From: Oscillospiraceae bacterium
GTDB taxonomy: Bacteria; Bacillota; Clostridia; Oscillospirales; Oscillospiraceae
Assembly: GCA_015068135.1 (NCBI GenBank)
Contig: SVLB01000021.1
Location: 1-45,275, forward strand
DNA: 45,275 nucleotides
Direction: 5' to 3'
Position numbers and translations under genes: made by a program. The notes under the pieces are model-generated. The model searched no databases and was not told where the DNA came from. It saw only the letters and a program-made list of their open reading frames with translations. Every line of letters begins with the position of its first letter. Within the stretch, counting starts at the first letter, position 1. This document shows positions 33,871-40,629 of this stretch, one piece after another.

Positions 33871-35316
33871 TTACAGGTAGATACGCAGCATAGCAAAGCA
33901 GTCCCGGTCTGTAACATGGGTCAACCGGAAACCGCCGCCGCAAACAGTCACAGTTTTCGATTCCGACGGCTTCAAAGTGCCGTCTCCTGTGCCCCGTTTG
34001 TATACAATATTGTTGATAATATGATTGCATGGATATAAATCCACACGGTATTCTTTGTCCGGCAAGCCCTTCACCTCAAAGCACAGGGGAATAGAATCGC
34101 AGGATGTATTGACCGCCAGAACATCCATATACTTCACATTTTTTACAGCAATGGCACAGTATTCCGGATCACAGCCATTCGAATCAGACACATGGCTTTC
34201 TACGATCCGACCGTGCATACCGTGAAGCATTTCCATGGCGATACCGTTGGGGGTCGCCCCATAAGTTCCGTCCTCCCGAAGGATATACTGGGTATAGGAT
34301 ATCTGCAGATCGGGGTTATGGAAGGTACACCATGGGAAGGGATATGCCCGGCCAAACTCTCCGTTGGCAAAGGCGATCAGGTAGGTCAGAATGCCAGAAG
34401 CATTGTAAAGAGCATCGGCAGGCATACCGGTGGCTCGGCTTCTTCCCATCTCGTTGAGAAATACCGGGCGCTCAGGAAGCCCAAATTCCCGGAGCATATC
34501 CGCATGCTGCCGGACGATCCGCTTTATCTTTTCCACGCCGGAAAGCTTGGTCAGCTCGTAATTGTCCGCAAGACTCAGGCTCCGGTTCTCGGGGGCATTG
34601 TACATGTGGTAGGAATAGAAGGCCATGGGATCGTCAGCGATCTGGCTTTGCTTCAGCAGCTTCATAACCCCCAGCATCAGATCCCAGTTCTGCAGAGGAT
34701 GGGCCTGCGCAAAGCCGCCCAGCTCCAAAGGAATGGGATAGTTGTGCTTTGCATTGAGCCGCCGGATGGCCCTGTGGGCGCACAGATAGATCTTTACATA
34801 CTCCTGGGCGGTCAGTTCGCCGAAGTTTGCGATATCTATCTCATTTCCGCATTCCACATAGCGGATATTGGGAGCCAGGGCCTTGCAATGCTCCACTGCG
34901 CGCTCAAAAACATCCTCATACTGCTTGTAGGTAATGACACCGTCGGATACTTCCCGCTCGTAGCGGCGTACATTCAGCAAAAGCTCCTGGGCGTGTTGGC
35001 TGTGACTGGTGATATAGTCCACAAACCGGGTCCCGGAGGGAGCGGGAACAATCAGGCGCATATCGTAGGGATAGTGCAGCTGCTCCAGAGGATACCGCAT
35101 ATTGCCGATATCGTAATCGGGGTAAGTAATGCCCGTGCGGTAGTCCCAGTACTCATCCAAAGTGATCCAGGTACGCATAACCCTGGCTTTCCCCAGACGG
35201 CTTTCCAAAAACGCCGGAAAATCCACCGGAGGGACATAACGCAAGGTAGAATTCTGCCACTGGGTAGGATCGGTATAAGCACCGATCTCCTTTTGACAAT
35301 TCACATGGACCTTCAT
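33871..35316 (-). CDS. Clan GH-A glycoside hydrolase (GH39-like), stand-alone
   Basis: 481 residues from the ATG at 35316, which follows AAAGGAGCG. A TIM-barrel glycosidase with acid/base Glu159 (YVECGNEIDI) and probable nucleophile Glu289 (VFLNEMGRSR), followed by a beta-sandwich of about 100 residues (YMDVLAVNTSCDSIPLCFEVKGLP ... VTVCGGGFRLTHV). It lacks a signal peptide, so it is cytoplasmic. It is distinct in sequence from the two hydrolases of the 8.8-15 kb operon. It has its own terminator, and a promoter is expected in 35317-35400. Substrate not predictable; alpha-L-arabinofuranosidase- or xylosidase-like activity would fit the fold. Confidence 0.72.
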   Translation of the reverse strand: MKVHVNCQKEIGAYTDPTQWQNSTLRYVPPVDFPAFLESRLGKARVMRTWITLDEYWDYRTGITYPDYDIGNMRYPLEQLHYPYDMRLIVPAPSGTRFVDYITSHSQHAQELLLNVRRYEREVSDGVITYKQYEDVFERAVEHCKALAPNIRYVECGNEIDIANFGELTAQEYVKIYLCAHRAIRRLNAKHNYPIPLELGGFAQAHPLQNWDLMLGVMKLLKQSQIADDPMAFYSYHMYNAPENRSLSLADNYELTKLSGVEKIKRIVRQHADMLREFGLPERPVFLNEMGRSRATGMPADALYNASGILTYLIAFANGEFGRAYPFPWCTFHNPDLQISYTQYILREDGTYGATPNGIAMEMLHGMHGRIVESHVSDSNGCDPEYCAIAVKNVKYMDVLAVNTSCDSIPLCFEVKGLPDKEYRVDLYPCNHIINNIVYKRGTGDGTLKPSESKTVTVCGGGFRLTHVTDRDCFAMLRIYL

Positions 35317-35409
35317 GAATATTCGCTCCTTTACGGCATTTTGTAATAACAGCATACCGCTTCCGGTTTTCCCTGTCAACGAAATATCTTATCCGGTTTT
35401 TTCAAAATC

Positions 35410-36384
35410 CTACGGTTTATATCCCCAAGACTTTCCGATTCTGATTCTTTCCAGTTTACCTTCATCTGTCAGCTTGGCAAGAATCCGGTTCGCCGTTGCG
35501 GGAGAAACGCCAAACAGCTGGCGTACATCTGCATTGGCAATTGTCCCATTCTTTCTCAAATACTGTTTGATTTTATACCAACGCAGTTCGTCTGATGTTA
35601 AATTTTCGACTGCATCGGAGGTCTGAACAGCCTCAATTAGCGCTTCCTGAATTGCAGACAGCATAAACTCGATAAATGCCGTAGACTCACCCTCATAGTT
35701 GGAGCGATTAATGGAGGCATAGTATTCATCCTGTCGATCATGGATGATGGAATCCACCGGGAGCCATGCAAACAGCGGTTTCCACTGGGTCAACAGCAGC
35801 GTGTGCCACAGGCGGCCAATTCGTCCGTTACCGTCAGCGAACGGATGAATGACCTCAAGTTCGTAATGGAACACACAGCTTTTGATCAGCATATGCAGGT
35901 CGCTTTCTTGGGTCCAGTTGAGCAGTTCTTTTGTCAGTCCCGGTGCGTAATCCGGCAGTGTACCAAAATGCAGGATATTGCCTTGCTTGTCCACCACACC
36001 AACAGGACCGGAGCGGAAGCAACCGGATTCCTCCGTCAATCCACGGGTCATAACGGCATGGGCGTTCAGTAGATCATCCACAGAATAGGGATTTAGAGAA
36101 TCCATCATCTCGTAGATCTCGTATGCATTCTTGACTTCAGCAATATCCTTAGGCGGTGCGATAACCCGCTTGCCATTCAAAACGGCAGTAACCTGCTCCA
36201 GACTCAAAGTATTCTGCTCAATAGCCAGAGAGGAGTAGATGGTGCGGATTCGATTCGTCCGGCGCAGCATGGGGTTTGTAGTCAACCCAGCCACAGCATT
36301 GACTTGTCCAACTAATTCTGCAATCTCTGCGATTTTATCAAGAATCGCGTTTGTAATCTCAAAGGGTGGTTTTTTGTTATACAT
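35410..36384 (-). CDS. Fic family protein with winged-helix C-terminus
   Basis: 324 residues. The Fic active-site motif HPFADGNGR (His180 onward) is intact, so AMP transfer from ATP to a protein hydroxyl is expected. The inhibitory helix motif SSLAIEQN, with Glu56, lies N-terminal to the Fic core, placing it in the self-inhibited class II. The last about 60 residues (LRWYKIKQYLRKNGTIANADVRQLFGVSPATANRILAKLTDEGKL) form a winged helix, typical of the 'Fic/DOC plus HTH' architecture. The ATG at 36384 follows GAGGTGATG. No antitoxin gene is adjacent, consistent with an in-built inhibitor. The target is unknown. Confidence 0.93.
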   Translation of the reverse strand: MYNKKPPFEITNAILDKIAEIAELVGQVNAVAGLTTNPMLRRTNRIRTIYSSLAIEQNTLSLEQVTAVLNGKRVIAPPKDIAEVKNAYEIYEMMDSLNPYSVDDLLNAHAVMTRGLTEESGCFRSGPVGVVDKQGNILHFGTLPDYAPGLTKELLNWTQESDLHMLIKSCVFHYELEVIHPFADGNGRIGRLWHTLLLTQWKPLFAWLPVDSIIHDRQDEYYASINRSNYEGESTAFIEFMLSAIQEALIEAVQTSDAVENLTSDELRWYKIKQYLRKNGTIANADVRQLFGVSPATANRILAKLTDEGKLERIRIGKSWGYKP

Positions 36385-36464
36385 AGCACATCACCTCACA
36401 CCTATTATAACAGCTCATCGCTCATTTATCAACCATAATTGATTGATGAAATGCGTGATGAAAA

Positions 36465-36639
36465 CAGATGCCTTCACATGTAGCAGAACCCTTTCTGTTG
36501 GCTTTTGGCATATTTCTCGCTATAGCTACCAGTTTTTGCACTGGTGGCAGCCACTGTCCGCCGGACAGTGGCATGTAAATGGGTTCGAGTCCCTTTCGGT
36601 GTACCAAAAAAGAGGAGGCCGAAGCCTCCTCTTTTTTGG
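36465..36639 (+). other. tRNA-tail hairpin element, copy at 36.5 kb (5' half diverged)
   Basis: From 36524 it aligns with the 40.4-kb copy (40374 onward). Shared are a 9-bp hairpin (36525-36533 with 36540-36548), a 10-bp hairpin GCCACTGTCC-GCC-GGACAGTGGC (36550-36572), the linker CATGTAAAT, a tRNA-Arg-like tail GGGTTCGAGTCCC...GTACCA (36581-36606) and terminator stem 36604-36619/36624-36639. The inverted tail copy seen at the 5' end of the other elements is missing. The 5' part has instead ATGCC...GGCAT and CAGAA-CCCT-TTCTG pairings. No complete tRNA is present. Confidence 0.7.
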
Positions 36640-36673
36640 GAATAACGAACAGGTTTAATAGAGTCTCGCAAAT

Positions 36674-36800
36674 GGGGTGCATCTCTCTTTAGGGTGGGGT
36701 GCATTTTGCTTTCACCCGGAATGTAAATGGGGTGCAACCCGAAAACCGGGTGGGGTGCAGCCATCTCCGCGTGGGGTACAGACCTGGGGGGTGGGGTGCA
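36674..36800. repeat. Array of six GGGGTGCA motifs phased to the helix
   Basis: GGGGTGCA occurs at 36674, 36696, 36729, 36752 and 36793, with the variant GGGGTACA at 36773. Start-to-start distances are 22, 33, 23, 21 and 20 bp, close to two or three helical turns, so a bound protein would lie on one face. The flanks are unrelated, so this is not a tandem duplication. Such arrays are seen at transposon ends (for example IS21- or Tn7-type) and at replication or regulatory sites. Confidence 0.7.
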
Positions 36801-36808
36801 ATCCCTAT

Positions 36809-36997
36809 TTACCCCTTGTAATAGGGCGATTTTAGCATACCAGCAATTTTGTTTTCTGTTTCCTCAATGGCTTGCTGAAGTCGTTCAACTGCGGCAGTAT
36901 CATTTCGTGCCTCTGCCTTTGCTAACTCAATTTCGTACTCTCTCAAAATAGCCTCTAAATCTGCAACTTTTCCTTTTACATCAAGAAAATGTGTCAT
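36809..36997 (-). CDS. Small coiled-coil protein of unknown function
   Basis: 62 residues from the ATG at 36997; TTAGGAGGAAC lies 8 nt upstream, a strong ribosome site that argues for a real gene. The sequence THFLDVKGKVADLEAIL..., with repeated hydrophobic spacing (LEAILREYEIELAKAEA, then AAVERLQQAIEETENKIAGML), predicts one long antiparallel or dimeric coiled coil; it ends with SPYYKG. It lies 35 nt downstream of the acyltransferase gene on the same strand, so it is probably the last gene of that operon. No family is recognised. Confidence 0.65.
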   Translation of the reverse strand: MTHFLDVKGKVADLEAILREYEIELAKAEARNDTAAVERLQQAIEETENKIAGMLKSPYYKG

Positions 36998-37032
36998 AGT
37001 GTTGTTCCTCCTAACCAAATAATTATATGAGC

Positions 37033-38001
37033 CTATTTGTTAGACTTGTTATCATTTCGCCAATTCTTTTGCATGTAACTAACCAAATCATATTTCTTAT
37101 CCTCTTCACGGCGAGCGAGAATGGGTGCGAAGATTGCGGCGTTTCGTTGAGTAATCTTCACATTATCAAAGCTGGCACGAACTTCTTCCGGTGTAGGTGG
37201 AAGTGTCTTATCCCGGTAGATGGTAACTTCCAACGCCCAGTCATCCCGTGTCCATTTGGTGCAGAGGTATTCCCACATACGCTCATCTATGTAGTCCAGC
37301 CTGGGTTCTGCGCCAAGTTCTGATCGTTTCAAGACAGTGGCATGTTCTGCCATCAGTTCCCATATTAAGGTTGCCATAGCATCACGCAGTTTGTCCAAAG
37401 CGTCCTTCTTTTCCGTGCCTACCAAATCTATGGGTTCACCGGCACGATACCAAATATTCTTTTGCCTATACTCTTGATGCATAGCAATAGGTACAACTTT
37501 GCAGCCAGTGCGCTGAGCTAATATCCAAGGGCTTGCAAACAGAGGTTGTACCAAGAGGTTTTCGGTATTGTTCCAGGCTCCTTCGGCGTAAATGATTACA
37601 CTGGTGTTATTCTCCAAAACGCGCACCATCTTCTCCACAGCGTCCTTGCGATTCTGTGGATCAACCTTATTCACAAACACCATACCACACAGCCAAGCGG
37701 CATACAGCAGCGGATTATGCTCTACCTGATCCGGTGTACCGATTAAGGTATAGGCACTGCGATCAACAACAGCATAGTTAGTAATGATATCATCCACAAA
37801 AGAATGGGTAGATACAAATATGTACGGTACGCCCTTCCCTAATTTGGGATAGGATTCTACATGAATCTGCCGCCCGGATGCCAGCCTTAGAAGAGAGCGC
37901 AGCGCAGGTTTGATAAGCCGTCGAAACTTAAAGCCAAAGGAAGTTGCAAAGGTTTTGGGTGTAGACTTTTCCACCCGAGTCAACAAGAAGTTCGTCCACA
38001 T
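37033..38001 (-). CDS. LPLAT-type acyltransferase (PlsC-like)
   Basis: 322 residues. The acyltransferase motif I is FVSTHSFVDDI (His-x4-Asp). Motif III-like sequence follows as IIYAEGAWNN, and WILAQRTGCKVVPIAMH resembles the final motif. This family transfers an acyl chain from acyl-CoA or acyl-ACP to lysophosphatidate or other acceptors. A C-terminal extension of about 100 residues (after 220) is beyond the normal PlsC length. The ATG at 38001 follows ATGAGGAAATAG and lies 17 nt downstream of an acyl-CoA-ligase-like gene, so ligase and transferase probably form a two-step activation and transfer pathway for a fatty or other carboxylic acid. Confidence 0.85.
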   Translation of the reverse strand: MWTNFLLTRVEKSTPKTFATSFGFKFRRLIKPALRSLLRLASGRQIHVESYPKLGKGVPYIFVSTHSFVDDIITNYAVVDRSAYTLIGTPDQVEHNPLLYAAWLCGMVFVNKVDPQNRKDAVEKMVRVLENNTSVIIYAEGAWNNTENLLVQPLFASPWILAQRTGCKVVPIAMHQEYRQKNIWYRAGEPIDLVGTEKKDALDKLRDAMATLIWELMAEHATVLKRSELGAEPRLDYIDERMWEYLCTKWTRDDWALEVTIYRDKTLPPTPEEVRASFDNVKITQRNAAIFAPILARREEDKKYDLVSYMQKNWRNDNKSNK

Positions 38002-38018
38002 TCTATTTCCTCATGATT

Positions 38019-39743
38019 TTATTCCATTTTCTCAAGTGTACGATAGTCCACTTTACCGACCAGCGTCAAAGGAAGTTTTTCAACAAATCGATACGCCATA
38101 GCAACATCACGTTCCGGCAAATAGATTTTACTAAACCGGTCAATATCATCGACAAGGGCATCTTTCGCTTCCATACCATCCTCAACTACAATAAATGCCG
38201 TTGGAATTTTTCCGTTCTTGTTATCTGGATTAGGCATACCAACAACCGCACAATCTTTCACACCAGGATGTCTTGTAACAACTTCTTCAATTTGAGAAGG
38301 CCAAACATTATGCCCATCAGGACGGATAACCATCCGCTTAATGCGGTCAACAATGTAGATAACGCCATCTACTGTCATATAGCCAATGTCGCCAGTGTGA
38401 ATCCAGACCTTGCCATCTGGATGCTTACGCATAACTTTGCTTGTTTCAGAATCGTTTTGATAGTATCCCAACATCATTGTGCTGCCAGTCATACAAAGCT
38501 CGCCTTGCACATTGTACCCCAATTCTTCACCTGTTTCATGGTCAATAACCTTAACCTCGGTATAATGGGTTGGAATTCCGACACTACCAGGAATATTGCA
38601 TGCATCTGTTGCGGTGAATGTTGCAGCAGATCCCATTTCTGTCATGCCATAACCCTTTAGGATTGTGTATTTACAACCATGTTCTTTAAAGAATTGATTA
38701 ATATGATCTTCGGTACTTGCCAACAAGCGGTCTCCGCCGGTAATGGCGCACATAAGGAAATCCAGCTTTTGGTTTCCTACTTCTGCACTGTTTGCAAGTC
38801 CTTCAAAAAATGCAGGTACGCCAACAACATGATTAGGTTTGTGCTTTAACACCAGCTCCGCAAACTTTTTCGGTTCAAAAACAGGAATTAAGGTGTTTTC
38901 CAAGCCAGCACAGAACGGGATAAAGAAACCGAACACCAAACCATAAGCAATAAACGGTGGCATAATTTCGAGAAATCGTTCGCCTTCATAAAGCCTGGGA
39001 GCATCATAAAAGGCCTGAACTGCCATTGCAGTCATACTGTCATTAGACAGTAATGCACCTTTAGATATTCCTGTTGTTCCGCCTGTGTAGATTATTGCGG
39101 CAGGTGTATACTTTTTGTATGATGCATAGATTGGAGTTGCGTTTTTGCCATTTGCAATAAAAGTTTTCCAATATTGAAACCGATTATCTGCAGGAATATG
39201 CGGAATCTTTCTGCCTTTTGTAAGTTTAAATCCAGCGGCCATATGCACCGGCATGGATTCTGATAGCGGCACAACTATAATCTGTTCCAGTTCTGTTTTA
39301 TCGACAATCTGAAGAATCTTGGGAAGAAAAACATCCACAACCACAAGCACTCGTGACTTGGCTGCGTTTATTCTGTCTTTAATCAACTCTGCATTTGTAC
39401 GTGGTTCAATCAGATTACATACTGCACCAATCTTATTTAAGCCATAAACAGAATACACAGTTTCTGGCATCGTAAGCATACATAAAGAAACTAATTCGCC
39501 TTGTTTTATACCGAGGTTAGCAAAAGCCTTTGCTGCATTATCAATCCGTGCAAACATCTGTGCGTAAGTACTCTTCTTGCCAAAATACTTAAGCGCAGGT
39601 TTCTCTAAATGATCCTTGTTGCAACTCCAAATATATTCATAAATTGTACACTCAGGCAAAGGGGCATTGATTGCTTCCTCTGAGTAGTATTTCAGCCAAG
39701 GTTTGTCTATAGAGGGATAGCCTGTTAATTGCTTTTCTTCCAT
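38019..39743 (-). CDS. Class I adenylate-forming enzyme (acyl-CoA synthetase-like)
   Basis: 574 residues with the full set of ANL superfamily motifs: AIIYTGGTTGISKGALLSN (P-loop, about 215-235), GYGMTEMGSAATF (about 365), IHTGDIGYMTVDGVIYIVDRIKRMV (hinge, about 445) and the catalytic lysine segment LPLTLVGKVDYRTLE at the C-terminus. It activates a carboxylic acid as acyl-AMP, usually passing it to CoA. The start ATG at 39743 follows TAGGAGAGAG. The chain-length preference is not readable. It is transcribed with the LPLAT gene and the coiled-coil miniprotein. Codon use is AT-richer than in most of the window, suggesting acquisition. Confidence 0.92.
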   Translation of the reverse strand: MEEKQLTGYPSIDKPWLKYYSEEAINAPLPECTIYEYIWSCNKDHLEKPALKYFGKKSTYAQMFARIDNAAKAFANLGIKQGELVSLCMLTMPETVYSVYGLNKIGAVCNLIEPRTNAELIKDRINAAKSRVLVVVDVFLPKILQIVDKTELEQIIVVPLSESMPVHMAAGFKLTKGRKIPHIPADNRFQYWKTFIANGKNATPIYASYKKYTPAAIIYTGGTTGISKGALLSNDSMTAMAVQAFYDAPRLYEGERFLEIMPPFIAYGLVFGFFIPFCAGLENTLIPVFEPKKFAELVLKHKPNHVVGVPAFFEGLANSAEVGNQKLDFLMCAITGGDRLLASTEDHINQFFKEHGCKYTILKGYGMTEMGSAATFTATDACNIPGSVGIPTHYTEVKVIDHETGEELGYNVQGELCMTGSTMMLGYYQNDSETSKVMRKHPDGKVWIHTGDIGYMTVDGVIYIVDRIKRMVIRPDGHNVWPSQIEEVVTRHPGVKDCAVVGMPNPDNKNGKIPTAFIVVEDGMEAKDALVDDIDRFSKIYLPERDVAMAYRFVEKLPLTLVGKVDYRTLEKME

Positions 39744-39761
39744 TGATTCTCTCTCCTAAAA

Positions 39762-39792
39762 ACAAAAAGTGCGGCTACCGAAGTAACCGCAC
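39762..39792 (-). terminator. Terminator or attenuator directly upstream of the ligase gene
   Basis: On the minus strand GTGCGG...CCGCAC (39792-39787 with 39774-39769) with inner TAC-TTCG-GTA, followed by TTTTTGTTTTT and only then the ribosome site TAGGAGAGAG. A hairpin plus U-run between promoter and start can only be a terminator for an upstream transcript or a conditional attenuator in the leader. Confidence 0.7.
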
Positions 39793-39810
39793 AAAAAACG
39801 CAAACTCCGA

Positions 39811-39975
39811 TAGTCGCCAAACCAATTCAATATAAGGGCATTAATGCACACCAATACTGACGGAATTTGCATTTTTATCAAATTCACAGTATTGGCAAAA
39901 AAAGGGTATAGTATCCCTATAGGAATACAAAAAAAGAAATGCCCCTATCATATATTAAATTGGTTTGGCATAGTC
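39811..39975 (-). repeat. Long imperfect inverted repeat in the leader (MITE-like or structured RNA)
   Basis: About 33 bp at 39811-39843 (GCCAAACCAATTCAATATA then GGGCATT) are the inverted counterpart of about 38 bp at 39938-39975 (AATGCCCC then TATTAAATTGGTTTGGC), with a short insertion. Inside are a two-part hairpin CCAATACTG...CAGTATTGG with inner GAATTTG/CAAATTC (about 39850-39895) and A/T runs. It lies between a candidate promoter at 39976-40004 (minus strand TTGATT, 17 bp, TAAACT) and the ligase gene, so the transcript would fold into one large structure. Confidence 0.65.
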
Positions 39976-40004
39976 AGTTTAGCACACTTTTATATGGAAA
40001 TCAA
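39976..40004 (-). promoter_or_regulatory. Candidate promoter of the ligase-acyltransferase operon
   Basis: Minus-strand TTGATT (40004-39999), a 17-bp spacer and TAAACT (39981-39976). It would give a leader of about 230 nt containing the long inverted repeat and the terminator-like hairpin. Confidence 0.5.
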
Positions 40005-40040
40005 CAAAAAATTGCAGCCATGCACAGATGCAGCTGCAAT
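40005..40040 (-). terminator. Orphan terminator
   Basis: ATTGCAGC (40011-40018) pairs with GCTGCAAT (40033-40040), inner TGCA-CAGA-TGCA, followed on the minus strand by TTTTTTGTTG. No gene precedes it on that strand except the repeat array and tRNA region, so it may end a lost gene or read-through from the tRNA. Confidence 0.6.
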
Positions 40041-40075
40041 TCATATAATAATCATTCATTTGTGAAGTTGATCAA

Positions 40076-40169
40076 TTCGTTACACGCAGACCCTATTCGC
40101 TACACGGAGAGGGTAATTCGTTGCACGCAGACCCTTATTATTTACACGGAAACGGCTATTCGTTACACG
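40076..40169. repeat. Array of five TTCGTTACACG-type units, about 21-bp period
   Basis: TACACG cores at 40081, 40101, 40122 (TGCACG), 40143 and 40164: spacing 20, 21, 21, 21 bp, that is two helical turns each. Units carry ATTCGTTACACGG with variable ends. The frame through it shows a seven-residue repeat only because 21 is divisible by three; there is no ribosome site. It looks like a multi-site protein-binding array. Confidence 0.7.
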
Positions 40170-40321
40170 GCTCGATAGGGGCAATTTCAAAGAAATACAC
40201 ATTCCCCAATAGCCATTTTCTGCAAATGTTCTGTTTTTTATGCAATATGTGTATTCCTACATTGTTTTGAATATAAAAAGTTCCCGCCTATCTCTATTAA
40301 AGTTAGACGGGAAATGTGGTT

Positions 40322-40456
40322 CACCGGAAGGGACTCGATATGCATTTTGCTCCCGGAGGAGCAAAATAAAGGTAGCCACCAGTGTTTGCACTGGTGGCAG
40401 CAACTGTCCACTGGACAGTTGCATGTAAATGGGTTCGAGTCCCTTCCGGTGTACCA
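40322..40456 (+). other. tRNA-tail hairpin element, complete copy at 40.4 kb
   Basis: Outer 17-bp stem CACCGGAAGGGACTCGA (40322-40338) with TCGAGTCCCTTCCGGTG (40435-40451). Within it are three perfect 10-bp hairpins: ATTTTGCTCC/GGAGCAAAAT (40344-40353, 40358-40367), GCCACCAGTG/CACTGGTGGC (40375-40384, 40389-40398) and GCAACTGTCC/GGACAGTTGC (40400-40409, 40413-40422). The 3' end TTCGAGTCCC...GTGTACCA is identical to the last part of the adjacent tRNA-Arg, leaving a UACCA overhang after the stem, then a terminator shared with the tRNA. No protein is encoded. The family is not one I can name. Confidence 0.75.
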
Positions 40457-40514
40457 AAAAAAGAGGAGGCCGAAGCCTCCTCTTTTTTTGGTACACCGGA
40501 AGGGACTCGAACCC
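40431..40514. repeat. Perfect 40-bp inverted repeat with CGAA loop (shared tRNA tail and terminator)
   Basis: 40431-40470 and 40475-40514 are exact reverse complements. The left arm is the tail of the element plus half of the terminator. The right arm is the other half plus the last 26 nt of the tRNA-Arg gene. The central GAGGAGGC-CGAA-GCCTCCTC hairpin with A7/T7 works as terminator in both directions. Confidence 0.95.
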
Positions 40515-40564
40515 CCAACCCTCGGAACCGGAATCCGATGCTCTATCCATTGAGCCACCGGTGC
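40489..40564 (-). tRNA. tRNA-Arg (anticodon CCG)
   Basis: 76 nt including an encoded CCA. Acceptor GCACCGG pairs with CCGGTGT (last pair G-U), D-arm GGCTCAATGGATAGAGC, anticodon stem TCGGA/TCCGA with loop TTCCGGT giving anticodon CCG, and T-loop TTCGAGT. It reads CGG arginine codons. A terminator follows directly. It is the only complete tRNA in the window. Confidence 0.95.
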
Positions 40565-40629
40565 GTGCCAAAGTATTATAGCAGATACCGGGCGGTTTGT
40601 AAAGGGGGATTTTTTATTTTTCCGGGAAA

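Noticed and set aside
35410..36384. A toxin-antitoxin pair around the Fic gene
   Set aside because: No separate antitoxin gene is adjacent; the inhibitory motif is inside the protein, and the nearest small gene belongs to another operon.
40076..40169. Possible CRISPR array
   Set aside because: The unit is about 21 bp with no separate repeat and spacer; the cores vary and no cas genes are nearby.
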